From NCBI GenBank assembly GCA_037043015.1, contig CM073322.1:23340364-23404363 (forward strand): DNA of 64,000 nt, read 5' to 3'. Made by a program: the position numbers and the translations under genes. The notes below the pieces were generated by a model. It was not told where the DNA came from and made no database searches. It saw nothing but the letters and a program-made list of their open reading frames with translations. The DNA comes from Bryum argenteum. Its lineage: Eukaryota; Streptophyta; Bryopsida; Bryales; Bryaceae. Positions 22,839-34,048 of this stretch are shown piece after piece. Every line of letters starts with the position of its first letter. Position 1 is the first letter of the stretch.

Positions 22839-25545
22839 TCATCTTTTGCACGATAACCTGTACAGAATTGTTTCCGTACTGTGAGCGCAAGTTCCATGCA
22901 GTTCCAAGAGAGGATTTGGTGCATACTCTCTGTAGTCTACGATGATTTCAGCGTTGTTCATCACAAAATCATGGATCCATTGCTGCAGTTCTGAAGAGAG
23001 TAAGCGCCGTCTCCCGTTCCCCTCTAGAACTTCATCATTCATAGTAGGCTCCTCTTTGTCGTCCCACACACGCCGTGTCGTCATGCTCCAATTCTTCATG
23101 TACTCCGTACAGAATCCGAGCGTCTCTTCCATGATATACCCTCGTGCCATCGAGCCCTCCGGTTTCGCTCGTTGCCGTACATATCCCTTTAAGGTTTTGA
23201 GATATCGTTCCACGGGGTACATCCAACGTGTATGCATCGGGCCACAAATGGCTAATTGTTGCACTAGGTGGATTGGAAGATGTGACATGACATCGAAAAA
23301 TGACGGTGGAAATACTTTTTCCATCATGCACATGGTCACAGCTGTTTCCTCCACCAAATCGGACATTGTTGACGGATCTACAGACTTCTCGCATAGTCGC
23401 ACAAACACCCTGCATATCCGAATGATGGCTGCCCGAACGTCTTTTGTTAGTAATGTCCGGAGATACAAAGGGAGGACCTGTTGCATCATGATGTGGTAGT
23501 CATGTGACTTAAGCCCACGAAGGTCTCCATCAGGGGTGATCCTCTTCGATAACTGTCCTACGTAATGGCTGGGAGTCTTTAAGTTCCGGATAGTGTTGAT
23601 GAATGTCGCCTTTTCCACCTTCGTAAGAACGTAAGGAGCAGCCGGTAGTACAATGGTATCACTCCCGACGTGTTGAGGGTGCAGTTCGGGGCGTATATTG
23701 GCCTCCTTCATGTCTAGACGGACTTTGAGTGTGTCTTTCAATCCCCATATTGTCCTCATGATGTTTTCGCAGAGATTCTTTTCGCAGTGCATGGGATCCA
23801 GCACATGCCTGATTATGAGAGTCTGCGATGAAGAACACATCCTACGTCAGAACATAACTAATATTACTAACATGCGTTCTCCGCATATGACTGCTGTTAG
23901 TCGTATGGTCTCAATGTATGACTACTGTTAGTCACGATCTATCAGTACATGACAACAGGTAGTCGTTGTGTTCTCAAAATCTGACTACCCTACGAAAAAA
24001 CATTTTCATATCATGAGTAACAACAGAAACGTGGTTTACAGTATAAGCATGCTTACTTGCCAATATGGAAGATTGTAAAGAACTGATAGCCTCTTCACTC
24101 GGCTCTGGTGCACTGGATCACTCTCCCCTCCTTCTCTATTTTCATCACTGGCTGCTAGCCACCTCTGCCTAGCTTTAGCATGGCGCACAATATCTCGTCC
24201 ATTCAGAGACCTTGGGAGTGCTCTTATTTCCTCCGTGCCATCAAATGCTCTTCTCAGTCGCCGATACGGATGATTCCTCTGCAAGTACCTCCGATGTCCG
24301 AGGTAAACATTCTTTCCCAGTGAAGCTGATCGACGAGTACTAACGTTAGGGCCGCATTCAAGACAGCCTTTGTACCCCTTTGTCACTTGCCCGGAAACAA
24401 GACCGTATGCTGGGTAATCGTGGATGCACCACATCAACATTGCTCTGAGTGTGAAATTGGTGTTGTGACTGTCGGCGGAGACATCCATGGCATTTACACC
24501 CTCCCAAAGTTGTTGCAGCTCTTCGATAAGAGGGGCCAGATACACATCTATATTCGATGACGTCACACTCTCCTTCCCTGGAATGAGGAAAGCAAGCATC
24601 ATAAACTTTAGTGACAGAGAAAACCTCCGGCTTTAAGAAAATTGCTAATGTTTGTCCACTGCTTTAAGAACAAGTGTAACATTCGTCCTGCTGTGTTATA
24701 ATCCTACTGCGGCTGGTCTTGTTATTTCTAGATATAACTAATGTTGGGGAACTTAAATCACAGTATAACTACTTTCAGTCATGGTCTTTCAGGAAATGAC
24801 ATTTTGTCGTCACTCTAGTTTCAGGGTATGACCAACTATTAGTCACTGTCATTCTAGATATGACTAATTGTAGGCATATGTTTCAAGAGTACGACTAATG
24901 TAAATCAATTGACTTCACCATACGTCTAACTGCAGAAATGTGAATAACAGCGTGGTCGGAGTGACATGACAACTATTTACCTGGGATGAGGAGAGCTAGC
25001 ATTAGAAAGAACCGTTTCGTTACTAGCCAAGGAGGTAGGTTGTAATTTAATAGTATCACTGGCCACGTTGGGTGGCTGAGTGACTGGTTTGAAAAAGGAT
25101 TCACTCCATCTGTGGCCAGAGCTAATCGTACATTCCTCTCGTCAGCTGCGAATTCCGGATATAAAGCGTTGATGTGTTTCCAAGCTTTTGAGTCCGGTAC
25201 ACACTCCATATTGCCATGTATGTCTTTCCGTGTTGTGTGCCACTTGTTCAACTCTGCTATCTCCTTACATCGATACATTCGCAGTAGTCGGGCTATAAGT
25301 GGGAAGTGCCTCAAAATCTTCACCGGCCGCCCACTATTCTCTGATGCGTATCGCTGTTGTCTACATAGTGGGCACGTCAACGCCTCGGCCAAGTCCCCTC
25401 GGAACAAACAACAACCGTTTCGGCAAGCATGGATTAGCTTGTAATTCAACCCTAGTGTCCGTATGAGTTTATTCCCTTTCAAGTGCGATTTGGGAAGTCC
25501 TGCCCCATGACGAGAAGGGTACAGCAGTGGTAATGAGGTTTGCAT
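22839..25545 (-). CDS. TNP2-type CACTA transposase
   Basis: Three exons, 25545-24981, 24577-24057 and 23822-22839, join in frame to 689 residues. Family hallmarks in order: KLIHACRNGCCLF and a CxxC pair (TCPLCR), LRHFPLIARLLRMY, WKHINALYPEFAADERNVRL-type block, ALATDGVNPFSNQSLSHPTW, LLIPGKESVTSSNIDVYL, VTKGYKGCLECG, then IIRHVLDPMHCEKNLCENI and, in the DUF4218 part, PPSFFDVMSHLPIHLV, GPMHTRWMYPVERYLKTLK and TLGFCTEY. Related proteins have about 200 further N-terminal residues before LPKS; these are not visible upstream of 25545, so the 5' end may be truncated or in another exon. The first intron has matching exon-like sequence at both of its ends. It cuts and pastes the element by binding its subterminal motifs. 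Confidence 0.9.
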
Positions 25546-25812
25546 TTGTCAAACGTCATGTGCGACTCTGGAATGTGATGGTCTCTACTCTCTAGTCATG
25601 TTTTGAGATGGTATGACTATCTTTAGTCATCGTCCGTGCTTGTCTAATGATATGTAATCACGTTTGTATGGAATGCAGGCAGACGGGCAAAAAGAGGAAG
25701 CTCCATCACAGCCGTCAGGTGCAGTCAGACGTCGATTTTGAGTCAAAAAACCCGGTCAGAATTGACACCCTTTTCTAGTAGTGCTTGCAGGGGGATGTTT
25801 CCATGACAGTTT

Positions 25813-25948
25813 TCCCAGCTTTCGAAGTATGACGTGACTGGGATCGGTCTTAATATCGGAGAATCAACAACTGCGAGTGGCGATTCGTATTTGCGAGTTT
25901 TTGGTATCATTCTCGGAAGCCCCGCTCAACTTGCCGGAGTTAGACAGG
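25813..25948 (+). pseudogene. Exon of a CtpA-like C-terminal processing peptidase (PDZ part), isolated
   Basis: After an acceptor ending CATGACAG the frame reads FSQLSKYDVTGIGLNIGE...YLRVFGIILGSPAQLAGVRQ and stops at a donor GTATAACC. This is the PDZ-domain start of the plant S41 peptidase family related to thylakoid CtpA (pattern VTGIGLNI...PA..AGV.QGDE). A possible next exon piece, EDELLELRP after CCATCAG at 26115, recalls the expected GDELLAV. No other exons were found nearby, and the CACTA element lies 27 bp upstream, probably in the preceding intron. It could be a remnant or a broken gene; the assignment rests on a 45-residue stretch. Confidence 0.5.
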
Positions 25949-26627
25949 TATAACCTTCGCCTTTGAGTAGTGTTTCAAAAAAGGAGTGATGCATTTGTGG
26001 TCCTGTAGTTCTAGAATTTTAAGTTCTCTTCTGGCACTAGTTGGACATCGAGCTGCACTGGTTTGGGTGAGACTTGCTAATGTCCTCTTACACGCTGCCG
26101 CGGTCCATCAGGAGGATGAGTTGTTGGAACTTCGACCGACCGATCGACCGAGCGACTGGTCGGTGTCTTGCGCTCCTCTCTTCCTCTCTCACTCTCCAAC
26201 ACTCCCTCATCTCTCCACTTCTCCCTTCTTCCTCCTCCTCTTGCTTGCATTTAAGAATTGTTTATTTTTAGGTACCTGACATTGTACCTACAACCTAAAT
26301 CAGGGCATTAATCCACATGCCGATTTTGTCAGGGGAATGTCGAGAAGATCTTCTTTTCATAGAAGGAAATGTTTTACTCAAAAGATCTTATGGGCTTGGA
26401 CACACATGAAAAATAGAACTTATTATAAATAACCCCTTATTGTTCATATGAATCTTAACTATCCATGAATCACTTGGAATTCTTTAGGGGTACAATGTCG
26501 TGCTTTGATAGAATTTGCAATATATTCACATTGACTTATGATAATGAAAAATATTATAGTTACTAACCATTTACGGATCTAAGTATCTAAGCAAATTTTA
26601 TTTGAATCCAATTGGGTGGTTGTTTAA

Positions 26628-27164
26628 TTAACCCCTAAAGGCTGGGGGGGTTTGAAGGAAAAATAAATGTGTTAAGAAATGTGATTTTTCTAACTCTTGT
26701 AAACTTTCTTCCCAAAGACAATATAAAACCTTAATTCTAAGATTAAATTAATGTAGTTGAAATCCTCATAATAGTTAATAATTCTCTTGTAATAGATTAA
26801 AGACACCAAAACTTTCAATAGCAAAATAAAATTCTCATTTCTATTCTTAGTACTTATTTATTTGTATGGTTTCCTTAAGTTTTATCTTATATGATAAAGG
26901 CCAATACTTATCTATGAAGACTACTAGTTTTCTTTTATAATAAGTTATTCAATATTATGCAAACCTTGTCATCTTTGTGATTGAAGGGTTGGTGTGAACA
27001 ATACATGATTCCAAACTAGGTTTTGTAATGTAAATGAGGTTTTCAACCCATCTTACATCTCGAAGGTAAAAAATAAGTCCAACAAGAATCCTTTTTAAAT
27101 CAGATACATCTTGTCAAAATTCGGAATAGAGCACAAAATGGTTGATTGGGCCTTTAGTGGTTGA
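26628..27164. mobile_element. Possible MITE of the TTAACCCCTAAAGG family, copy 3
   Basis: The left end TTAACCCCTAAAGGCTGGG and the right end GGGCCTTTAGTGGTTGA form an inverted repeat with a few mismatches, enclosing about 500 bp of A+T-rich sequence. The worn right end suggests an older insertion. Confidence 0.5.
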
Positions 27165-28419
27165 GCGTTAGAGTGAATATCTAATCATGTACTATATTGA
27201 AAGGCTATTAGCATCATATAAATATATAAATATGTGAAGGAAAAAGACATATAACATAAAACTTACAATACAAATTCATGCAACCCAAATTTAGAAGAAC
27301 AATACTACAAAGTATTATGTGCTAATATTTGTCTTTGAAGTGTATGTACGAGTGTAAAAGATTATATTTCTGTAAGATGTTCCTAATCATTTAACAAGTT
27401 ACGTAGTGGCAATTTGTAGATATAGATTTTTCATTTATTTGTTCTTGGTAAATGTTCATAACTCCGAAATGAAGATGAGTCATTTCCACGTTTTTGGTGT
27501 ATATTATTTTTAGTTTCTGTAGAAAGTGATGTATCTTCAATATCTTATTTTAGCAATTCATAGTACTACATGATCAAATATACAATGATATATTATTTTA
27601 AGATGCGATTAGTTGATATTAACCCCATTTGATTTATATGGCAATAAAATTTGTATTGAGTAAAAGTAATCTTTGTGGAAGCGTCTTCTTATGCTCAAGT
27701 AAAGATTTTTTATTTAATCTTATTTGACCCTTATGATGCTATGTGTTTTTGGCAAATGACACTAAGAACTTACATCCCCAAAATACCAAGTGCCCTTCAC
27801 AGTGAATTAAGACATTAGGCTTGTTCCTAAAGTTTGCAATTTGGGCATTGAAGAAAAATACGTAATTTAAACTAGAAAACGCATGAACATCATCCTATTT
27901 TCTCTTTTTAGTTGTTAAACATCAACATGCCATAAGTAGTACGAAGTAAGTAACATCTTCGAGACCATGATAATAAGATTAAATGAATCATCAATCAATT
28001 CGCAAAAGTAACTTAAGTATGGTTATAATTTATAGATAAAATAAAGAGATCTTAATCCCTAGATATCCCTGATGCAAAATTGCCTAAATTCTCCATGCTT
28101 ATAAAGCCTCATTTAAAACAATGTTTAGAAGATTCAACCATAGGATCTCAAAGTTTACTTGAGTTTTTAGTCACTTGTAAAATTTAAACCGTTGATTCTT
28201 TTCCATTAGTGAGATCGTAATGCTCAAAGCAAGGAGAATCTTATTTGGGCGGGAACCCCAAATAGTGTAATCTAGATCTTGAAAAACTTTAGGGAGGGAG
28301 TTGTTAAGAAATTCAAAATGGTTGTTGGGATAAATTAGAATAGGGTTAGGGTTAAGAGGAGTGGCCGCCATCCTTAGCTCCCCACCAAGGCGGCTTCGGA
28401 CACCCACGCCATCCGGGGG

Positions 28420-28504
28420 AAGCAAAAAAAAAAAAAAAAAAAAATCCTTAATTTGGAATCCGGTCGCTCCGTCCGATCGGACGGAGCGACCGGATTCCAA
28501 ATTT

Positions 28505-28562
<58 letters not shown>

Positions 28563-28566
28563 TTTT
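28420..28566. repeat. 54-bp perfect palindrome bracketed by A and T tracts
   Basis: Positions 28450-28503 are a perfect inverted repeat without spacer, centred on CCGATCGG, with arms of 27 bp containing GGAATCCGGTCGCTCCGTCC and its complement. An A tract of about 20 lies on the left and a T tract of more than 50 on the right, so the hairpin could extend. A related CCGGTCGGGCCGTCCGATCGG segment follows at about 28590. It may be a small foldback transposon or a head-to-head insertion of one poly(A)-tailed unit. Confidence 0.9.
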
Positions 28567-28587
28567 TTTTTTAGTTTTTTTCCCTTA

Positions 28588-28880
28588 AATTCCGGTCGGG
28601 CCGTCCGATCGGTCGGCTGTGATAAATCCAACGGTAGGAGGCTGCGGCAATTCATCGGACGGCTATTGAGCTACCGCTCGGCATGCCGGTTGCCTTGGGT
28701 CGGGCCGGTCGGCAGGCCAGTCGCCCGAGCTGACGGGTATTCTGGGGGCCGGACGCTCGGGCCGACGGCCATCCTAGAGGCCGGTCGCCCCATTTACCTT
28801 AAGTAAAAAGTCCAAAATCTCTAAGTCACGGACGCTCCTTAACCTCCTGCGGACGTCCGGACGTCCGGACGCCGTGACAT
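28588..28880. repeat. G+C-rich block of CGGTCGG/GGACGTCC repeats
   Basis: In an A+T-rich setting this 300-bp stretch is very rich in G+C and repeats GGTCGGGCCGGTCGG-, GCCGGACGCTCGGGCCGACGGCC- and CGGACGTCCGGACGTCCGG-type sequence, much of it self-complementary. No open frame is convincing. It may be the body of the element that provided the palindrome upstream. Confidence 0.6.
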
Positions 28881-29559
28881 CCCTGACAAAAACCAACGTT
28901 ATTATTTTCATTTTAAGCACCCCAAAAAGGGCCGTTTTACCTGAATAACACCATTTGAAGAGAACAAGGATTTCTCCTATTGAATGATCAAGTTTAACAA
29001 GTTATCGATTATTTTACTAATTGGTAGTTATTCAACAAATTCTTAAATTCCCAAAGCTAAAACTAAACTTCACCCATTGAAAGGTTAACCAACCTAAGTG
29101 AACTGATCTCTTATCCCCCTTATACCCAAAATTACCATTTTGTGAGTGCTTAAAAATTTGAAACATTGCTACGCCTAATGTACAAAGACTTTTAAGAAAC
29201 TTAACACATAACAAAATTTTGATGAGTTAGCGACCAAATGTAATATACATATCTTCATTTTTGGGTGTAGCCTATCTTTTATAAGCCTCCAAACAAATAC
29301 AAGGGAAGATTTTTTTCTTATGCAATTTTGAAGCTATCATATGAACCAATCACCTTCAAGCACACATAACATAGTATTGAGGAAAACCGCTCATGGCCTT
29401 TGAAAACCGCATTTGCTCCCTCCTTCATGAGTTTAGGTGGTTCAGAGATTTCAATAAACAAATTAGCAAAAATATACATTATTTGCAATGAAATAATTTA
29501 CATCACTTGTGTAAGCTGAGATGATAAATTTATTCTAATTGCAAAAGCATAATTGGTTG

Positions 29560-30470
29560 TAAATAGGTCACTCAAAGTTGAATGTAAACCGAAAGTGCAT
29601 CAAAGTAAACATACTTTCTGAGTAAAGTAATGTGAACATGAATGGTTGGTCGATTTAACATACTATGTTATCATAAAGGGCATTGAAATGTGGATGGTTG
29701 GCAAATGGAAGTAATTATGCGCCATAAAAAAATCATGTCAACCATAATGGTTGGCCTACCAAGGTGAATGTAAATTAAGAGAAAATTGTTGCAAATGTAA
29801 ATGGTTTAAAGATCAAGATGAAAGTAGTTTGTAGATTGACGGGGTGTGGATAGTTAGGGCATTAAGGTAGATATGTATTCTTGATAAATTAAGATGAATA
29901 CAAAAAGTTGGTAGACTGGTAAATTTTTTTTGCAAATAAAGATAAATATCTAAATAAAGTCATGGTTTGCAGAGTAAATTGTACGCAAATTGTGGAAGAT
30001 TAAGACATACGTGGCTCGTTGATAGATTGCATTACAAAGAGGTATACGTTATTAATACATTAATGTAAATGGGAATAGGTGGCAGATTGTATAAGATTGA
30101 TGTGTACGTAACACACATAAATTAGAAGATTTTGGGAGATTACATTAAATTAAGGGGTACTTAATAAACATACATTAAAAGATTGTGGCAAATTGTATCA
30201 AATTGAAGCGTACATAATAGAAGTAAATTTTAATAACTTATTGTCGCAAGTTGAGGTAGTCAAGAATCACATTTTAGCAAATTAAGGTGGACCTAAGTCT
30301 TTGAAAGATCACTGTAAATTGAGGTAAATGTAATGGACGCAAATAGTTGGCAGACTCCATCAAATCAAGGTAAATGTATATATAAATCTTTCGCAATTGC
30401 CGCAAATTGAGATGGTTGTAAATTGTTGGAAGATTGTAGCATGTTACGTTTAACATAAATTGGAGTGATT
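29560..30470. repeat. Degenerate tandem repeat, roughly 60-70 bp units
   Basis: Phrases such as TTGGCAGATTG, GCAAATTGAGGT, AAATTAAGGTG and GTAAATG recur in the same order, for example near 29690, 29830, 30070, 30180, 30290, 30340 and 30410. The units are too diverged for clean borders by eye. No protein is encoded. Confidence 0.45.
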
Positions 30471-31820
30471 AAAAAACTTCAGCATATTAATGTGGGAAAA
30501 CATTTATCAGAATATGGTGTTCGTATCTAGTGGATAAATGTGAATCATCAATGGATCCAAATGAAGGCAAGTAAACCCAACTTAGCTGGAAGGTAAAGTT
30601 ACCTACAATGGCCACTTTTGATGACGCGACTTTATCCTAAAGCCAATAATTGAATACACTAACATTCCTTTCCATTCATAAAATCTTTTACATCATTGAA
30701 ATGAAATCTTAAATTCTATTCCAGTGTTACCATACATCACTTATATCAACCTCCATTTATTTTTTACTTGAAAATCTAATCTTTTTCAAATGTCAAAACT
30801 TACACCAAAATTATCTACATAATCATCTACAAAATCTCAAAATATTGGAAGTACTTATCAACTATTTTCCCACTAACTTACTACATCTAGTTAAACCTCT
30901 CTTCACAGTTATGTCGTTAATAATATCTTTGTCATAAAATAACCATAACTCTCCTTTTCAATTTCTAATTCAAGACTGTATATTATCTACTGTAACCATA
31001 AGAAAACAACTATTCAAACCATATTTTTAAATGAATAAGATTCTCTGTAAGAGTACCTTACGGTACTCGACAATATATCATTAGAGGCATTTAGACCGCG
31101 CCATCCCGCATTTGAGTAGGGATATTTTTATATTCACCATTAGTTTTTAATTGTATAGTTTATAAAAAAAGAATTCCAATTTGAATAAATTTAGGGATTC
31201 AGTTTGTGGATATGTAGATATACCAGTTCAAGGTGTAGACAACACTGCATGGATACTTGGAACTTTTGGCTTCAAAGTAATTAAACTTTGATGTTGAACT
31301 TGTTGGCAACTATCAATATCTTGGTGGGTTGAAGGTAATGAAAGAATCTCTACTGCTTTGGTTTATATAGCTCAACTCATTAAAAAAAAGAAGTTGAATA
31401 TGGAAATGTGTGGCGAAGATAGGGCTAACCTCTAATTGTCCATTTATTTCACAAGTAATATGAATTTGCCTTCCGAAGTAATATATAGGCAACTTAGGCA
31501 TTTTTGAGGTACCGTAATTATAGTCTTTCATTGCCTCTATTATAAAGGTCATCATTCGTTTGGCCTTTTGCAACATATTTTCAAATGTGGCAACCTATTC
31601 CACCTTAGCAACATACTCTCTATTTTAGAAAGGTTCAAAAGGATACAATTCATACTACAATCATGTTCTAATAACCAAGTATTGACAGGAATTGCCCCAA
31701 CCCAATAGTATTGTCTAAAGTACTAATGCTTAGTACCTTCCTCTAACCCAAAAGAGCTTAGACTTAGGGTAGTGAAAAGTTCAAATAATACCCAAATGGA
31801 TGGTGAATAAATTTTTGATT

Positions 31821-31857
<37 letters not shown>

Positions 31858-32006
31858 ACGTTTAGTAAGTTACATATCCCCATGAAACTTTTGATTTCTT
31901 TATTTTTTCAAAGTAGAAGAGAAATTTTCATGTGAACAAACTGAGAATTCATGTAAAGTAACATGTTACTTAACAAACTTATTATTCTCACATCACATGC
32001 AAAAAT

Positions 32007-32108
32007 CAAGGTTGTCATATCGGGCGTGTTGAAGTGATGGGGCGGGCAAACCGGGCGGACAAGTTGTCCTGGGCGGGCGACCTTCTTGCTCGGTTTGACA
32101 ACCTTGCA
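32007..32108. mobile_element. Small inverted-repeat element (CAAGGTTGTCA ends)
   Basis: The ends TCAAGGTTGTCATATCGGGC and CTCGGTTTGACAACCTTGCA share the 11-bp inverted repeat CAAGGTTGTCA around a G+C-rich core with GGGCGGGCA repeats. The target duplication is unclear, so the family is not assigned. Confidence 0.5.
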
Positions 32109-32374
32109 TGAAAAATGAAGACTTTCATGGTGCCCATCTCATAAAAATCCCCATTTTAGCCATTTGTGTGACAAGATTCCGAGACACGAAAGAGTGTGAA
32201 AACAACACAGTCAGTCAGGTTATCATGGTTCTCATACAAGTGCTCATTGTTACGGTACCCTAATTATCTGGTACGTAGTATCTGCATGGGCTGCATTGCA
32301 GCCGTAACCCATCGGTCTACGTCGAGCACTGCTGCAGGTTTCCGAGCTTCGATTGTCGATCGCAGCGATCGATC

Positions 32375-34048
32375 ATGGCAATGGCGATGGCGGCACGAGC
32401 TCGCGATCGAGTGGCGGGCTGCGTGCGGCGAGTGCTGGAGCAGCAGGCAGTGGCACCACTGCTACCATTCGGGGCGCGGGCGGCGTCGAACCAGATAGTG
32501 CGCGCGCGCATGCGCTCAGTGAACAACACCCGGAAGATCACCATGGCCATGCGCATGGTGGCGGCGTCCAAGCTGCGTCACATGCAGGTGAAGGCCGAGA
32601 ACTCGCGGGGGCTGTGGCAGCCGTTCACGGCCCTGCTGGGCGACGCGCCGGGGTTCGAGGCCAACAACGTGCTCATCCTGGTGCTCTCCTCCGACAAGGG
32701 CCTGTGCGGCGGCATCAACTCCACATCCGTCAAGTATGCGCGCTCTCTGTACAAACTGACCAAAGCGCAAGGCGAAGGGAAAGATGTCAAGTTTGTTCTC
32801 ATCGGCGACAAGGGCAGGGCGCAGCTGCAGCGAGAATTCGCCAAGTGGTTCTCGACTGTCATTACGGAGACTCAGAAGGATGGCATCTGCTTCACGCAGT
32901 GCGCCATGATTGCGGACGAGATTCTCCGCACTCATACTTTCGATGTTATGCGCATCGTGTTCAATAAGTTTGAGTCCGTTGTGGAGTTCTCGCCTACCGT
33001 CGCCACCATTTTGTCGCCCGCCATGTACGAGACCGAAGCGGGCGTGAAGGTCAGTGCATGCAAGCTCTATTGTCTTCATCTCTTAACTGTTTTCATAGCT
33101 TAGTCGACATTTGATGGCCACTCACAAGAGCTAAATACCTCACTTTCGTTTCGTAAAACTCGCGATGGTGCATGCTTGTGCCATTTGACATTTAGGGATG
33201 CTCAGTGAGACTGGTTGCACAACACAGTTCCTCACTCTTACCATAAGCTCTATCTACAGTAATTCCCTTCTCTCTTAATTTTCTCCTCGATCTTTCTTCT
33301 GCGCCGTCCTCCGGAAGTACCTTACTCCAATGCCGATGTAACGAGATTGAAGCTTCACCCTCATCTACTGTCCTCAACGAGTACATTCAGAGGGCTAACA
33401 TTATTCTGCTACAAAACTTTAAGGCACGTGATGATCAGTAAATGAAACAAGTTTGATCTACACCCCAGTGATTCGATAGAGGTAGATGAGGTTGGTGCCA
33501 AGACATTCTATTATAATACTTCCCCACCATTCCCAGATGCAGATGCCAAGAAAAGTGCATAGATGTAGCGAGAATAGAATTAAGAGAAGATCCACATGAC
33601 AGCTTAATTAATACCATTAGGAAGAGAACAGGCTGGTGTTAATGTCATGAACTGTCGACAGAAGGCTGTTACCGCTATCATGTCTGTTCTTGGGTTTCTC
33701 CATGGCTAATCCATGAAGGGCATGGGAATGATTAATTGATGAGTTTTTTGCGCACATATGTGTATCCAGGTGTGCAAGTTGGACGATTATGAGATCGAGG
33801 GGGATGACAGCCTGGCCGAAACGATGAGGAACTTGGCCGAGTTTCAGCTGGCGTGTACTCTGTACAACGGGATGCTGGAGAATGGCACCAGTGAGCTGGG
33901 AGCGCGTATGTCGGCCATGGACAACTCCACCCGCAATGCCGGCGATGTGCTCAACCGGCTGACTTTGAAATACAATCGCTCACGTCAGTCCGCCATTACC
34001 ACGGAGCTGATTGAGATTATCTCCGGTGCCGCTGCTCTCTCTGGCTAA
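32375..34048 (+). CDS. Mitochondrial ATP synthase F1 subunit gamma
   Basis: Two exons, 32375-33049 and 33770-34048, give 317 residues. An Arg/Ala-rich presequence of about 37 residues with no acidic residue in its first ten precedes NQIVRARMRSVNNTRKITMAMRMVAASKLR, the N-terminal helix that turns inside the catalytic hexamer (quoted here as two adjoining parts, RMRSV and ITMAM). SDKGLCGG is the conserved central motif, and the C-terminal helix ends with ARMSAMDNSTRNAGDVL and RSRQSAITTELIEIISGA. No extra regulatory Cys loop of the chloroplast type is present, which supports the mitochondrial form. It is the rotor shaft of ATP synthase. I used the first of three close Met codons; an intron of 720 bp separates the exons. 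Confidence 0.96.

Larger units (their letters stand above)
20099..25783 (-). mobile_element. CACTA (En/Spm-type) DNA transposon with transposase, 5,685 bp
   Basis: The left end starts CACTAATAGAAAAGGGTGTC and the right end is its complement with one difference (CACTACTAG...); the terminal repeat runs 29 bp through AATTCTGAC. A CTT target duplication flanks it (20096-20098, 25784-25786). Subterminal regions at both ends are packed with TATGACTAC/GTAGTCATA motifs, the presumed transposase-binding sites. The minus strand encodes a three-exon TNP2-type transposase and a DUF4216 region. Near-identical termini and long open frames suggest a fairly recent insertion. Confidence 0.95.
25949..32374. 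other. Long gene-free A+T-rich region
   Basis: No host gene is supported across 6.4 kb. It contains a TTAACCC-type element (26628-27164), a palindrome between A and T tracts (28420-28566) and a G+C-rich block after it, degenerate tandem repeats (29560-30470), an A tract (31820-31857) and a short CAAGGTTGTCA inverted-repeat element (about 32007-32108). The last 200 bases should hold the promoter of the ATP synthase gamma gene. Confidence 0.6.

Noticed and set aside
22942-23499. 185-codon plus-strand frame within the CACTA element
   Set aside because: It mirrors the DUF4218 exon on the other strand and has no recognisable content.
32516-33079. 187-codon minus-strand frame opposite ATP synthase gamma
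   Set aside because: Antisense shadow of a well-supported exon.
33192-33386. 64-codon minus-strand frame in the ATP synthase gamma intron, as a retroelement fragment
   Set aside because: Too short, no conserved motif, and no repeat partner in the window.
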